DNA of 64,000 bases from Syntrophobacter fumaroxidans MPOB (GCF_000014965.1 NC_008554.1:3398001-3462000), one strand, 5' to 3'. Shown: positions 19,546-28,926, counted from the first letter of the stretch. Translations and numbers: made by a program. The notes: generated by a model from the sequence alone, not told the origin.

Positions 19546-21096
19546 CTATTTGCGAATGGACAGCCTTTTCATCCTCGAATCGAAGGTGGACCGGTTAACC
19601 CCCGCTTCCCGCGCGGCTCGGGTGATGTGCCACCTGTTCTTTTCGAGCAGGTACAGGATGTAGGCCCTTTCAAGCTCTTCCCAGCTGTAACCCTCGAAGG
19701 AAAAGGAGGCGGGTGGAGAACCCTTGCCTGTGCTCACCGGGGCGACGGACTGAGCGGGCCGGGAGGATTCGACGGAAGAGGGAGCAACGGACGGGAAGTG
19801 CAGAGCCAGTTCCTCCCGGCTGATGGTTTCGCCGGTCGATACCACGATGATATGTCTCACGAAGTTTTCGAGCTCCCGGATGTTTCCCTGCCAGGGGTAA
19901 CCGCAGACATACTCAAGTGCCCCGGGAGAGAGTCTCCTGGCCGGGACTCCCAGCCTCAGCGCCTCCCTGGCGAGGAAATGATCGAGCAACAGGGGAATGT
20001 CCTCACGTCTTTCCCGCAACGGCGGGATGTGGATCGGCAGCACGTTCAGCCGGTAGAAGAGATCTTCCCTGAACGTCCCCCCGGCAATGGCGCCATTCAG
20101 GTCTTTGTTCGTCGCGGAAATGATCCTCACGTTCACACTCCGGGGGCGGTTTTCCCCCAGGGGTTTGATCTCATTGTACTGAACCACCCTCAGTATCCTC
20201 GCCTGGAGCGCCAGAGGCATATCGCCGATTTCGTCCAGAAATATGGTGCCCCCGTCGGCCGCCTCGAAAATGCCGGTCTTGCTCTTGACGGCGCCGGTGA
20301 AGGCGCCCTTTTCGTACCCGAACAGTTCGCTTTCCAGGAGGGTATCGGGTATGGCGCTGCAGTTTTGCACCAGGAAAGGATTGCCCTGGCGGCGACTGAG
20401 CCGGTGGATCTCCCGCGCGATGAGTTCCTTGCCGGTCCCGCTCTCTCCGGTGATCAGCACCGGGAAATCCGTCCGGGCATAATCCTCCGCCAGTTTCATC
20501 ACCTTGATGAATGCCGGGCTCCGGCCCAGGGCGATCTCCTGGCTGCGAAGCGCTTCAAGCGTCTGTTTGAGCTTCTCGTTTTCCCTCACCTGGTCCGAAT
20601 ACACGAGGGAATTGCTCAGGGCCATGGCGCCGATATCGACCAGGTGCTGGAGCAGCTCCAGGTAATCCTGATTCAAATTGAGGCGATTGCCCCCAGCGCT
20701 GGTGTCGATCAACTGCACCGCGCCGTAAACTTCTCCGCTCTTGAGAAAGAGGGGAAAGCACAGAATGAGCCTGCTCTTCACGGCGATATTGTCTTCAACC
20801 TCCTTGAAGTGCCGGTCATCCTTGCCGGGTTCGGCGACGGTCATGCTGCCGTGTTTGATGACCCAGCCCACAATGCTCGGTCGCCTGGCGCTGATCGCGA
20901 TTCCCTTGATGCTTTCACTCTGGCTTCCCACGGCTTCGACGCACTGGTATCCGTCGCCGCGCCGGACCCAGATGGAACCTCTCTCCACATTCTGAAGATC
21001 GAGCAGGGCCGAAAGGAACTTGCGCTGCAACCGCTCAGGGTCGAGCTCCTCGGATACGGTCCTGTAGAAATTGAATGGAGTGATGGTCTGGCTCAT
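19546..21096 (-). CDS. Sigma54-dependent regulator with N-terminal GAF domain
   Basis: 516 residues. Residues ~15-165 form a GAF sensor domain; the AAA+ domain carries GESGTGKE, a canonical GAFTGA loop and GGTIFLDEIGD; the C-terminus is a Fis-type helix-turn-helix (HITRAAREAGVNRSTFDSRM). There is no receiver domain, so it should respond directly to a ligand and not to phosphorylation. It activates sigma54 promoters. It heads the operon with the Cys-rich and methyltransferase genes and is divergent from the two small genes at 21330. Confidence 0.92.
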   Translation of the reverse strand: MSQTITPFNFYRTVSEELDPERLQRKFLSALLDLQNVERGSIWVRRGDGYQCVEAVGSQSESIKGIAISARRPSIVGWVIKHGSMTVAEPGKDDRHFKEVEDNIAVKSRLILCFPLFLKSGEVYGAVQLIDTSAGGNRLNLNQDYLELLQHLVDIGAMALSNSLVYSDQVRENEKLKQTLEALRSQEIALGRSPAFIKVMKLAEDYARTDFPVLITGESGTGKELIAREIHRLSRRQGNPFLVQNCSAIPDTLLESELFGYEKGAFTGAVKSKTGIFEAADGGTIFLDEIGDMPLALQARILRVVQYNEIKPLGENRPRSVNVRIISATNKDLNGAIAGGTFREDLFYRLNVLPIHIPPLRERREDIPLLLDHFLAREALRLGVPARRLSPGALEYVCGYPWQGNIRELENFVRHIIVVSTGETISREELALHFPSVAPSSVESSRPAQSVAPVSTGKGSPPASFSFEGYSWEELERAYILYLLEKNRWHITRAAREAGVNRSTFDSRMKRLSIRK

Positions 21097-21329
21097 GCTT
21101 TTCTCTCGAGTTCCGTCGTCCCGGGGAGCACTCCTTCGCCGGGCGCCGCTCGGGCTCCCGAATATCCATCGGAGATTAATCCTCGCAGGACTCGACGCAG
21201 AAGGTCAAGGGGGAAAGTGGTTTACCGCCCTCGCCGGTCATCCGGTTCATCGTCGATGGCGGTCGCAGGATGCATCCGGCGGCCGCCCCAACCGTTCCGC
21301 CCCATGAAACGGCTCCAAATATCGCTATG

Positions 21330-21515
21330 ATGGGACTCAAGAATATGGTAACAGAACACGAATTAGTATTCAGAATGAAATACTTGGAATCGGCCTTGCA
21401 AGAGCTTGCGGCCGGGCAGAAACAGGGAAGACCCGCCGAGGATATGGCTTCGCCGGGCGAGCGACAGAAAGCTTTGGACCAGGCACAACGGAAGGTGCGG
21501 ATATGCGGGAGATGA
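21330..21515 (+). CDS. Small hypothetical protein coupled to the next gene
   Basis: About 61 residues, helical and charged (ELVFRMKYLESALQELAAG), predicted to form one coiled-coil helix. ATGs at 21327, 21330 and 21345 are in frame and none has a clear ribosome site, so the start is uncertain. Its TGA overlaps the ATG of the following gene (ATGA at 21512), which is the best evidence that it is real. Confidence 0.5.
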   Translation: MGLKNMVTEHELVFRMKYLESALQELAAGQKQGRPAEDMASPGERQKALDQAQRKVRICGR

Positions 21516-21748
21516 ACGCCAGAACGGTCTCCATCGGCCTATGCGATGGGACCGTGATCGCAGGCAAAATCAACATAGGAAATACCCGGCGCTTGTCCGA
21601 TTTCTTGAACAGGCAGGACAATCTCTTCATCGTTCTTTTCGACGTGACCGAGGGAGGGAAGGAAAGCAGCGTGGTCTTCGTCAACAAACAGCAAATCGTT
21701 TGGGCGAGACCGGTGGAAGACGGCCAGCCCCTCACTTCCGAAATGTAA
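21512..21748 (+). CDS. Small beta-rich protein, resembles DUF6812-type proteins
   Basis: 78 residues from the ATG at 21512, which overlaps the previous stop and has GGGAG just upstream. The sequence GKINIGNTRRLSDFLN and VVFVNKQQIVWARP suggests a short beta-barrel domain seen in deltaproteobacterial proteins (DUF6812-like, from memory). Function is unknown. With its 61-residue partner it forms a two-gene unit divergent from the GAF/sigma54 regulator. Confidence 0.65.
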   Translation: MNARTVSIGLCDGTVIAGKINIGNTRRLSDFLNRQDNLFIVLFDVTEGGKESSVVFVNKQQIVWARPVEDGQPLTSEM

Positions 21749-22072
21749 ACACTGGCTCTTTCGAAACCGCCGCAACCATGGCGCTGACGGTCGCCGGGCG
21801 ATCCCCGACGCCGTAACCGCTCGTGGAAAGCCGCAAATCACAGGCTCCTCCAGGGTGGGCCTTCCCGGCGTCTCGATGCTTTGACGGCACCGCAGACCGG
21901 AGCACCTTCGATCCTGGACGCAGCGCTCGAAGGGCGGCCCTCCCCGCCTTGATCGCTCACCCCGAGCGGGCGGCAATCCTGCCGTGCAATGACGCCTCCC
22001 GGGTGAAGGGGCTGCGCAGCCCCCGTGGGCCTGCCTCATGATCGATTCCCTCCCGTTCAACGCGCCCTGCCC

Positions 22073-22102
22073 ATCTTATCCGAGTACATCTTATCCGAGT
22101 AC
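22073..22102. repeat. Two perfect tandem copies of a 15-base unit
   Basis: ATCTTATCCGAGTAC occurs twice without a gap, at 22073-22087 and 22088-22102, directly beside the minus-strand terminator. Confidence 0.9.
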
Positions 22103-22137
22103 AAAAAAAACGAGCCAGGCTCGTGAGAACCTGGCTC
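22103..22137 (-). terminator. Strong intrinsic terminator facing minus with no annotated gene upstream
   Basis: On the minus strand GAGCCAGG and CCTGGCTC (arms 22130-22137 and 22112-22119) enclose a 10-base loop and are followed by a run of eight T. The 550 bases upstream on that strand have no clear gene. Confidence 0.8.
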
Positions 22138-22613
22138 CCCGAAAAGGAAACTTTGCGCAAGCGTGAAGGAAGGTCTATCAAGATTGCAGGCTCCAGCCTG
22201 CTCTGGCTGCTAAAATAGCAGTTTCTGATCGTTGCGGAATAGGGTGAATCATGTATTTTCCAGGTAGGGAAACGGTAATTGAGCGGTAGGGAGATCGGGT
22301 CTGCGGTGTAGAAAATGAAAAGGACGGGGCCGAGATCGCGGGCCCCAATCGTGCGGTTTTTCACATCGAGGCCGCTCCGGTCGCTGCGCTCCGTCGACCA
22401 CGCACCCGTCCGGAGGAATGGGCCACACATCACCCTCTGCGACGGCATGCATCGCGACGGGCTCGACGGCAGCCTTGGACACCGCGGAACACTTCCGGAC
22501 CGAAGGCCATCGAATGGGTGGGACTGCGGTTCCGCACCGGCGGAAGCGGATTTCTGAGTTTTATTGCGAGCCGATTTGTGCTAGAAAAGGGCACTCCCAG
22601 AAAAAGGCAATCG

Positions 22614-22658
22614 CTTTCACACAAATCAGTGGATTTTTGTTTATGGACTCTGTGAAAG
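22614..22658. promoter_or_regulatory. Inverted repeat upstream of the repeat-protein gene
   Basis: CTTTCACA (22614-22621) and TGTGAAAG (22651-22658) are perfect inverted arms separated by 29 bases, 33 bases before the ATG at 22691. The TGTGA half-sites resemble those of CRP/FNR-type proteins, but the spacing is too wide for one dimer. Confidence 0.4.
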
Positions 22659-22690
22659 TGCCGACTTAGGACACAAGGAGTTCTGAACTC

Positions 22691-23263
22691 ATGCGTAAAC
22701 GGGCGCTGGTGTATTGTTTCTCCGCAGTGTTTGCGGCATCGTCCATTTTCCCTTCAGCGCCGCCGGCTCAACAGACCCAGGGACAGCAAACGGGAGAGCC
22801 GCTCCAGGAACTACAGGAGCAATGGCGGCAGATCATGAAAAACGAGCACAACCCGGCCGCCAGAAAACCCAACCCGGACGGGAAACCCACCTTCGGGCCG
22901 GAGCGGGAGCGCCGCAGCTCGAAGTACTCCAAGAAGAGGAGTACGCGCCGTGGTTCCAAGTATTCCAAGAAGAGGGGTACGCGCCACGGTTCCAAGTACT
23001 CGAGGAAGAAGAGCAAACGTACGTCCGTGTCCTCGAGGAAGGACAGCCGCCGTTACGGCAGCAAGGCCTCCGGCAAGAGTCGGTATGCCGGTAAAGCCTC
23101 CGGCAAGAGCCGCTACGGCAGCAAGTCGTCCAAAGGACGCGCAGAATGGAAGTCCTCGAAAGCGAAATCCGTTTCCAAGGGAACGGGGAGCGGAAGAGGG
23201 CACAAGAAGTCGCTCGACAAAACGAAAAAAAGCGCTGCCAAAAAAAAATCGGCAAAGCGATAA
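22691..23263 (+). CDS. Exported strongly basic repeat protein
   Basis: 190 residues with a signal peptide (MRKRALVYCFSAVFAASSIF) and AAGGAG about 10 nt before the ATG. After a short acidic/polar part the mature protein is dominated by Lys, Arg, Ser and Gly. Residues ~75-112 hold three copies of a 12-residue unit of the type GSKYSKKRGTRH, and residues ~121-151 hold copies of a 10-residue unit YGSKASGKSR. The C-terminus is a Lys/Ser tail. It should be a disordered polycation outside the cytoplasm, able to bind DNA, polysaccharide or anionic envelope polymers (inference). No homologue is recognised. Confidence 0.75.
   Translation: MRKRALVYCFSAVFAASSIFPSAPPAQQTQGQQTGEPLQELQEQWRQIMKNEHNPAARKPNPDGKPTFGPERERRSSKYSKKRSTRRGSKYSKKRGTRHGSKYSRKKSKRTSVSSRKDSRRYGSKASGKSRYAGKASGKSRYGSKSSKGRAEWKSSKAKSVSKGTGSGRGHKKSLDKTKKSAAKKKSAKR
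22914..23142 (+). repeat. In-frame tandem repeats (36-base and 30-base periods)
   Basis: Within the basic protein gene, about three degenerate 36-base units (22914-23020) encode GSKYSKKR-type 12-residue repeats, and three 30-base units (about 23052-23140) encode YGSKASGKSR-type repeats. Copies differ mainly at third codon positions, so the protein repeat is kept under selection (inference). Confidence 0.7.
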
Positions 23264-23383
23264 TGACCACCAAATTTCTTGTACATTTAATGAATTGTAC
23301 ATAGAATGGATGCGTGCGAGATCCTTTTCTCAGAGAGGCGGTCTTTTTGAGGAGGATTTTTTTGAGGAGGAAAGGAGTTTAAT

Positions 23384-23635
23384 ATGAAAGGCAAGATTGT
23401 ATCTGTATTGACGGCAATCCTCTTTGGGGCAACGATGATGGTGGCCCCCGTCGGCGCCGCGACCAAGGAGCCGACAGGGACCGCGACGGAACAGGCCAAG
23501 GCCGAGAAGAAGACGACCAAGAAGAAGGCCACCAAGAAGAAAGCGACCAAGAAGAAGACCACCAAGAAAAAGACCGCGAAGAAAAGCACCAAGGGCAAGA
23601 AGAAGGTCACCAAGCCCGCTGAAACCAAGGCTTAA
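23384..23635 (+). CDS. Exported Lys-rich protein with TKKK repeats
   Basis: 83 residues. A clear signal peptide (MKGKIVSVLTAILFGATMMVAPVGA, cleavage near AAT) is followed by a short spacer and then repeated TKKKA/TKKKT units to the end, giving a histone-H1-like tail. AAAGGAG lies about 7 nt before the ATG. It follows the larger basic repeat gene by 120 bases and is closed by a strong terminator, so the two are probably one unit with a shared role at the cell surface or periplasm (inference). Confidence 0.75.
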   Translation: MKGKIVSVLTAILFGATMMVAPVGAATKEPTGTATEQAKAEKKTTKKKATKKKATKKKTTKKKTAKKSTKGKKKVTKPAETKA

Positions 23636-23714
23636 TAGGTACTGGTCGATGAGCTGTAAAACACCGCCTCTTTGAGACACCTTCCGGAGGAAACTCCGGG
23701 ACACAACGGCTGAA

Positions 23715-23755
23715 AAGGCCCCCGCGCACTCAGTGCCCGGGGGCCTTTTTGTTTG
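23715..23755 (+). terminator. Intrinsic terminator
   Basis: AAGGCCCCCG (23715-23724) pairs with CGGGGGCCTT (23738-23747), with further pairing inside the loop, followed by TTTTGTTT. It ends the transcript of the two basic exported proteins. Confidence 0.9.
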
Positions 23756-23807
23756 GTGGTGCGCCCGGTGGGACGCGCCCGCCGGAAATCGCGCTCGAAC
23801 AAGCGGG

Positions 23808-25076
23808 TTACTGGCGGCTGATCTTCACTGCGCACAGCTTGCCGCACATGGTACAGGCTTCACGGTCCTGGGTCACCTGGAGGCGTTTCTTGACCAGGTC
23901 CGGGTCGAGCGCTTCCTTGACGATCCCATCCCAATCGAGTTTCTGGCGCGCGATGGACATGCGGCGGTCCGCCTCGATAGCGCCGGGCAACCCCTTGGCG
24001 ATATCCGCAATGTGCCCGGCGATCCGGCAGGCCATGACTCCCTGGTAGACGTCGTCCGCGTTGGGCAGCCCGAGATGCTCCGCGGGCGTGACGTAACAGA
24101 GGTAGTCCGCCCCCGCAGCCCCGGCGATGGCCCCGCCGATGGCTGCCGTGATGTGGTCGTAGCCCGCCGCGATGTCCGTCGGGAGAGGTCCCAGAATATA
24201 GAATGGCGCGCCGTTGCAGAGCCGCTTCTGGATTTGCATGTTGGCCTGGATCTGGGGCAGGGGGACATGTCCCGGGCCTTCTATCATCACCTGCACGCCG
24301 CGCCGATATGCCCGCCTGGCCAGTTCGCCGAGGATCATCAGTTCCTCGAGTTGAGCGCCGTCGGTGGCGTCCACCACGGTGCCCGGCCGGAACCCGTCTC
24401 CGAGGCTCAGGGTGACGTCGTGTTTGTGAGCGATCTCCAGAAGGTCGTCGAAATGCTCGTAGAGCGGATTCTCCTTCTTGTTCCGGCGCATCCAGTGCAT
24501 GTGAATGGAGCCCCCGCGGCTCACGCAGGGCATTACCCGCTCGTAAGCCTCGAGTTTTCTCACGGAATCCAGTGTAACCCCGCAATGCACCGTGATGTAG
24601 TCGAGCCCCTCACTGCACTGTTGCTCGATGCTGCGAAGCAGCAGGTCACCGTCCATTTTTTCCAGCGATTCGTGCTTTGCCATCATCTCCGCGGCGAGGT
24701 AGTAAATGGGTACCGAACCGACCATCACGGGAGAGTTTTCGAGGAAGAACCGGCGAAACGCGGCCAGGTCGCCTCCGGTGGAAAGATCCATGATGGAATC
24801 GGTTTTCGCCCGAAGGGCCGCGTCCAGCTTCTCCCGCTCCATTTCAAGACTGGCGCATTCATTGCTGGTGCCCAGGTTGGCATTCACCTTGGTCTTCAGT
24901 CCGCGACCGATGGCGCGCACAATCGGGTAAGGATGATTGTGATTCCTGGGTAAAACGGCATGCCCCTCCGCCATCGACTGACGCAGTTGCTCGGCCGTGA
25001 TGGGCTCTTCGTTCACCGCCTGTTTCATTTCCTCAGTGACGGTACCTGCTTTTGCATGATCCAATTGTGTAGGCAC
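23808..25076 (-). CDS. thiC: Phosphomethylpyrimidine synthase (HMP-P synthase)
   Basis: 422 residues, the shorter ThiC type of anaerobes. It has VNANLGTSNE, MDLSTGGDL, YITVHCGVT, MIEGPGHVPL and the C-terminal cluster motif CTMCGKLCAVK that binds the [4Fe-4S] cluster of this radical-SAM enzyme. It rearranges AIR to HMP-P for thiamine. I place the start at GTG 25076 because GGAGGAGGA lies just upstream of it; the ATG at 25097 lies ahead of that ribosome site. A TPP riboswitch and a terminator lie directly upstream, showing thiamine control. Confidence 0.95.
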   Translation of the reverse strand: MPTQLDHAKAGTVTEEMKQAVNEEPITAEQLRQSMAEGHAVLPRNHNHPYPIVRAIGRGLKTKVNANLGTSNECASLEMEREKLDAALRAKTDSIMDLSTGGDLAAFRRFFLENSPVMVGSVPIYYLAAEMMAKHESLEKMDGDLLLRSIEQQCSEGLDYITVHCGVTLDSVRKLEAYERVMPCVSRGGSIHMHWMRRNKKENPLYEHFDDLLEIAHKHDVTLSLGDGFRPGTVVDATDGAQLEELMILGELARRAYRRGVQVMIEGPGHVPLPQIQANMQIQKRLCNGAPFYILGPLPTDIAAGYDHITAAIGGAIAGAAGADYLCYVTPAEHLGLPNADDVYQGVMACRIAGHIADIAKGLPGAIEADRRMSIARQKLDWDGIVKEALDPDLVKKRLQVTQDREACTMCGKLCAVKISRQ

Positions 25077-25141
25077 TGTGTCCTCCTCCGTTGTCATGAA
25101 GAGAGGCGTCGTGAAGCTGAGATCGATCAGGATTCCGCCCA

Positions 25142-25173
25142 GAAACAAAAAGGCCGTTCGAGAAAACGGCCTT
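25142..25173 (-). terminator. Riboswitch-controlled terminator in the thiC leader
   Basis: On the minus strand AAGGCCGTT pairs with AACGGCCTT (arms 25165-25173 and 25150-25158), followed by TTTGTTTCT. It lies between the TPP aptamer and thiC, so it is the likely expression platform: TPP binding would favour termination. Confidence 0.8.
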
Positions 25174-25189
25174 CCGGGATACTTGGATG

Positions 25190-25280
25190 TATCCCGTTCG
25201 CCGATTCCTCCGCCAGTATGATCTGGATCAGGTTCCAAGGGTATCATCTCAGCTCTCCCTTTGGAGAGCACCCCCCCGGC
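25190..25280 (-). promoter_or_regulatory. TPP riboswitch (THI element)
   Basis: The minus strand has the conserved THI-box pieces in order: GGGGTGCTC, AGAGCTGAGATGATACCC, TTGGAACCTGATCCAGATCA and TACTGGCGGAGG. This is the thiamine pyrophosphate aptamer, placed about 115 bases before the thiC start. Confidence 0.95.
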
Positions 25281-25361
25281 TGTTGAACCTATTTGTGTAT
25301 TCGATCACTAATCAGATTATCCAACCTGAAGGAAAAAATCAATGCTTTTGGCCCCCTGTTT

Positions 25362-27635
25362 TCAGTCGGACAGCTCACATTTGTGGTGATCCTGGGCGTC
25401 GATGACGGCCAGGGACGTCGTGTTCACGATGTCCTCGAGATCGCAGTTGCGTTGCAGAACGTGAATGGCTTCACTGGTCCCCATAAGGATCGGACCGATT
25501 GCCTTGGCGCCCCCGAGGCGTTCCATCAACTTGAAGGCGATGTTCCCGGCCTCCAGCGACGGGAAGATCAGGACGTTGGCTTTCTTGCGCAATGTGTTGA
25601 AATCGTAGACCCCGTTGAGGATCTCCGGCATCACCGCCGTGTCCGCCTGCATCTCGCCGTCGATGAGCAGGTCCGGCCTGCGCTGTTTGACAATCCTTGT
25701 CGCGAGTGCCACCTTGTCGGAGCGCGGATGGCGAGTGCTGCCGAAGTTGCTGAATGAGAGCATGGCAATGCGCGGTTCGATGTCCAGTCTCTTGGCGGTT
25801 TCCGCCGCCATGATGGCGATTTCCGCCAGCTGTTCCGCGGTTGGATCGATATTCACGGTGGTGTCCGCGAAAAACATCACTTCCTTCGGGAAGACCATCA
25901 TGTAGACGCCGGCGATGACGGAAGTGGTTTCTTCCAGGGGGAGCACCTGGAGAGCGGGCCGGATAGTGTCGGGATAATGTTTGTTGACCCCGCCCACCAG
26001 ACCCTCGGCATCGCACATCTTGACCATCATGGCTCCGAAATAGTTGGGATTGTTGCGCAGAATGTACCTTGCTTCCTCCCGGGTGATCCCCTTGCGGGAC
26101 CTCATCTTATAGAATGTCTCCACGTAGGCTTCAATGCGCTCGAAGTTTCGGGGATCCACAATGTCGGCACCCTCCAGGTCCAGGTGAAGCTCCGCGATCC
26201 GATCCTTGATGACCTGGCAGTCACCCAGGAGGATGGGCCTGGCGATGCCTTCATCGAGAATCACCTGACAGGCGCGCAGGATCTTGGGATCTTTTCCTTC
26301 GAGGAACACGATCCGCTTCGGATTGCGCTTGGCTTTGTGGATGACTCGGCGCATGATTTCCTGCGAACGCCCCAGACGGCTTTCGAGGCTGTCACGATAG
26401 GCGTCCCAGTTGTTGATCGGCCGCCTGGCAACTCCCGAATCGACTGCGGCCTTGGCCACCGCCGCAGCCTCCCAGATCAGTACCCGGGGATCGAATGGCT
26501 TGGGGATGATGTAGTTGGGCCCGAATTCGATGGGCTGGTTGCCGTAGGCCTTCAACACCGAATCCGGAACGTCCTCCATGGCCAGAGCGGCCAGAGCGTT
26601 CACCGCGGCGATCTTCATCTCGTCGTTGATGGCGGTTGCCCCCACGTCCAACGCCCCGCGAAAGATGAACGGAAAGCCCAGTACGTTGTTCACTTGGTTG
26701 GGGAAATCGGATCTCCCGGTGGCCATGATGAGATCGTCGCGAACGCTGACGGCCTCGTCGTACATGATCTCCGGTTCCGGGTTGGCCATGGCGAAAACGA
26801 TCGGGTTGTCGGCCATGCTCTTGACCATTTCCCTGGTCACCAGCCCCGCGCGGGAGACGCCCGCGAACACGTCCGCGCCCCTGATCGCCTCGGCCAGGGT
26901 CCGCGGTTCGTTTCCGTTGGCCAGCCGAGCCTTGTAGAGGTTCATGCCCTCCTTGCGGCCCTTGTAAACCAGTCCCTTGGAATCCACCAGGAAGACATTC
27001 TCTCTTTTTGCCCCCAGCCTGATGTAGAGCTCCGCGCAGGCGATTCCGGCCGCTCCGGCCCCCGAAAAGACGATCTTAACGTCCTCGATCCTCTTGTCCT
27101 GAAGTCTGAGCGCATTGAGCAGCGCCGCGCCGGAAATGATGGCCGTACCGTGCTGGTCGTCGTGGAATACGGGGATTTTCATTATCTCCCGCAGTCGCTC
27201 TTCAATGTAAAAACACTCCGGCGATTTGATGTCCTCGAGGTTGATCCCGCCGAAAGTCGGCTCGAGCAGCTTCACGGTCCTGATGATCTCGTCCGGATCG
27301 TTCGTGTCGAGCTCGATGTCGAACACGTCGATGTCGGCGAAGCGCTTGAACAGGACGGCCTTGCCTTCCATCACCGGCTTGCCCGCAAGCGGTCCGATGT
27401 CGCCGAGGCCGAGTACCGCCGTGCCGTTGGTCACCACCCCGACCAGGTTTCCCTTGGCGGTGTATTCGAACGCCTTTTCGGGACTCTTCTCGATTTCGAG
27501 ACAAGGTTCCGCAACCCCCGGTGTGTAGGCCATGGACAGGTCTCTCTGGGTGATGCAGGGCTTCGTCGACTTGACTTCGATCTTGCCGGGTCTTTCCTGG
27601 CGGTGATACTCCAGTGCATCCAATCTTCGAATCAT
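25362..27635 (-). CDS. maeB: NADP-dependent malic enzyme with C-terminal phosphotransacetylase domain
   Basis: 757 residues, the MaeB fusion length. Residues 1-~430 are the malic enzyme: [32 protein letters not shown] and the nucleotide loop [10 protein letters not shown]. Residues ~430-757 are a phosphate acetyl/butyryltransferase-like domain ([26 protein letters not shown]), which in this family is usually regulatory. The enzyme oxidatively decarboxylates malate to pyruvate, which suits feeding pyruvate to the oxidoreductase encoded at 44-47 kb. AGGAG lies about 9 nt before the ATG. Confidence 0.95.
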   Translation of the reverse strand: MIRRLDALEYHRQERPGKIEVKSTKPCITQRDLSMAYTPGVAEPCLEIEKSPEKAFEYTAKGNLVGVVTNGTAVLGLGDIGPLAGKPVMEGKAVLFKRFADIDVFDIELDTNDPDEIIRTVKLLEPTFGGINLEDIKSPECFYIEERLREIMKIPVFHDDQHGTAIISGAALLNALRLQDKRIEDVKIVFSGAGAAGIACAELYIRLGAKRENVFLVDSKGLVYKGRKEGMNLYKARLANGNEPRTLAEAIRGADVFAGVSRAGLVTREMVKSMADNPIVFAMANPEPEIMYDEAVSVRDDLIMATGRSDFPNQVNNVLGFPFIFRGALDVGATAINDEMKIAAVNALAALAMEDVPDSVLKAYGNQPIEFGPNYIIPKPFDPRVLIWEAAAVAKAAVDSGVARRPINNWDAYRDSLESRLGRSQEIMRRVIHKAKRNPKRIVFLEGKDPKILRACQVILDEGIARPILLGDCQVIKDRIAELHLDLEGADIVDPRNFERIEAYVETFYKMRSRKGITREEARYILRNNPNYFGAMMVKMCDAEGLVGGVNKHYPDTIRPALQVLPLEETTSVIAGVYMMVFPKEVMFFADTTVNIDPTAEQLAEIAIMAAETAKRLDIEPRIAMLSFSNFGSTRHPRSDKVALATRIVKQRRPDLLIDGEMQADTAVMPEILNGVYDFNTLRKKANVLIFPSLEAGNIAFKLMERLGGAKAIGPILMGTSEAIHVLQRNCDLEDIVNTTSLAVIDAQDHHKCELSD

Positions 27636-28511
27636 TTCAACAGCTCCTGGAAAGAAAAATTGTGGTTCATCCGGCTTGTAAATGTCTCCGGATCGCCGGG
27701 GAGTTCGTTATCTGCACGGGCATTGCGGCCGGTGCCCTTGCACGCCGCAGGGTCTTCGGCGGCTCCGGATGCGAGTTGAACGTGCGGAAACCACGCCATG
27801 TCCACACGGACAGGTTTCCCGGCCTCGGGCGCCCGCACGAACACACGGCTCCGTCTTGCGCCGACCATGCGCGAGCCGCTTTCCCGGCGGCTCGACGGAC
27901 AAACCCCGCCTCCTTTGGCTCGCGGCCCCGCGGAAGGGGCCGGTCCTCCGAACCGTTCGCCGCGGGATTCATATACTTGAAACAAGCCTGCGGTTTCGCG
28001 GGAATCGCGATCGTGAGAGAGGTCCGTGGGAAAAAACGTCCAACATCGGGGAACCAATTTTCACTTGGTACCGGCGCTCCGGGGAACTTCTTCATGGCAC
28101 GGGCCGGACCCGCGACACGGCGCAAGTCGCACACCGTCCTCGCGCATATTGCCCGCATTCGCCGCGTTCCCTCGGACATGATGCCGTCGATGGGCTCATC
28201 CATGTTTCCACAAGTTGCCGCATGCGCCCGCCCATGGTCTCGAAAAGCCCCATGAACCGCACGGTAGACCGCGCCCGCCGGGCCACGATCGTTTCATCTC
28301 ATCGCCACGCAACTAGATAACATTTCCCAAGGGTTTTGACACCCTTTCTCTGTCGTCGATTCCGACCGGGGGGCGAAGTGTCGGGGGGAAGCGATTCGAT
28401 TGCTCATTGGCGATTCGCGTTCAAGGTCGCCGAAGAGGGGATCGTGGGGATATGCGCCGCAGACCTCCCACGGCGCATTTAAACGCCAATGCGGGTTCGC
28501 GCTGCCGCAGT
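27636..28511. other. Long intergenic region upstream of maeB
   Basis: About 880 bases with several overlapping open frames on both strands, none with a ribosome site plus recognisable protein features. A small hairpin (AAGGGT...ACCCTT) near 28330 is the only structure noticed. Probably non-coding. Confidence 0.4.
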
Positions 28512-28551
28512 TCAAAATGAGAAACCCGGTGGACAATCTTTCCACCGGGTT
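28512..28551 (-). terminator. Terminator-like hairpin
   Basis: On the minus strand AACCCGGTGGA pairs with TCCACCGGGTT (11 bases, arms 28541-28551 and 28523-28533, 7-base loop), followed by TCTCATTTTG. It lies 45 bases after the stop of the small gene at 28597. Confidence 0.7.
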
Positions 28552-28596
28552 GCAAAGAGTTCGGACGATGGTACCGCCGCTGCCGGCTTCCGTCCG

Positions 28597-28926
28597 TCAA
28601 GCGTGTCCCAGAAGGCGCATCCGTTCATCCGCCGCGGCGATGCGCTCCAACTCGAGCTCCGCCCTGAGCTCACGGAGCCTCGTCAGTTCCTTTTCCGCTT
28701 CAGTTCTCGCTCTTTCGTCGGGCGCACCCTCGGCGGCGAAATGACGCAGGCGCTCCTTGAGGGCCCTCGCCCGCTCATGTGCCTCGCGGATCCTTCTCAG
28801 CACGGCCTGCTCGCGTACCGTGAAAACGGCCTTGCGCTGAGCGCACCCGTACTCTTCCTCATATTCGCTCTCCGGCAATCGACAGCAATCGCAGTCGACC
28901 GAAGCCATCTTCAATTCGTTTTCCAT
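28597..28926 (-). CDS. Small coiled-coil protein with N-terminal Cys motif
   Basis: 109 residues from the ATG at 28926, which has GGGAG 8 nt upstream; the open frame runs much further back but without a site. Cysteines cluster near the start (C12, C14, C15, C28), and residues ~45-105 are a charged Leu/Glu/Arg coiled coil. The role is unknown. A good hairpin terminator follows the stop. Confidence 0.6.
   Translation of the reverse strand: MENELKMASVDCDCCRLPESEYEEEYGCAQRKAVFTVREQAVLRRIREAHERARALKERLRHFAAEGAPDERARTEAEKELTRLRELRAELELERIAAADERMRLLGHA

Larger units (their letters stand above)
21749..22690. other. 940-base intergenic region with repeat, terminator and inverted repeat
   Basis: No coding frame is convincing on either strand. 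It contains a 15-base tandem duplication (22073-22102), a strong minus-facing terminator (22103-22137), a small hairpin sequence near 22190 (GCAGGCT/AGCCTGC), and an inverted repeat (22614-22658) ahead of the secreted repeat protein. The terminator without a gene upstream suggests a non-coding minus-strand transcript. Confidence 0.5.

Noticed and set aside
19171-21330. A 719-codon plus-strand open frame
   Set aside because: Antisense to the sigma54 regulator; no recognisable protein.
22914-23142. CRISPR-like array
   Set aside because: The repeats are in-frame, degenerate and contiguous with no unique spacers; they encode a basic protein repeat.
27614-28320. Overlapping 140-213-codon frames on both strands
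   Set aside because: None has a ribosome site, domain or natural amino-acid composition; both strands are open at once, as expected from high GC.
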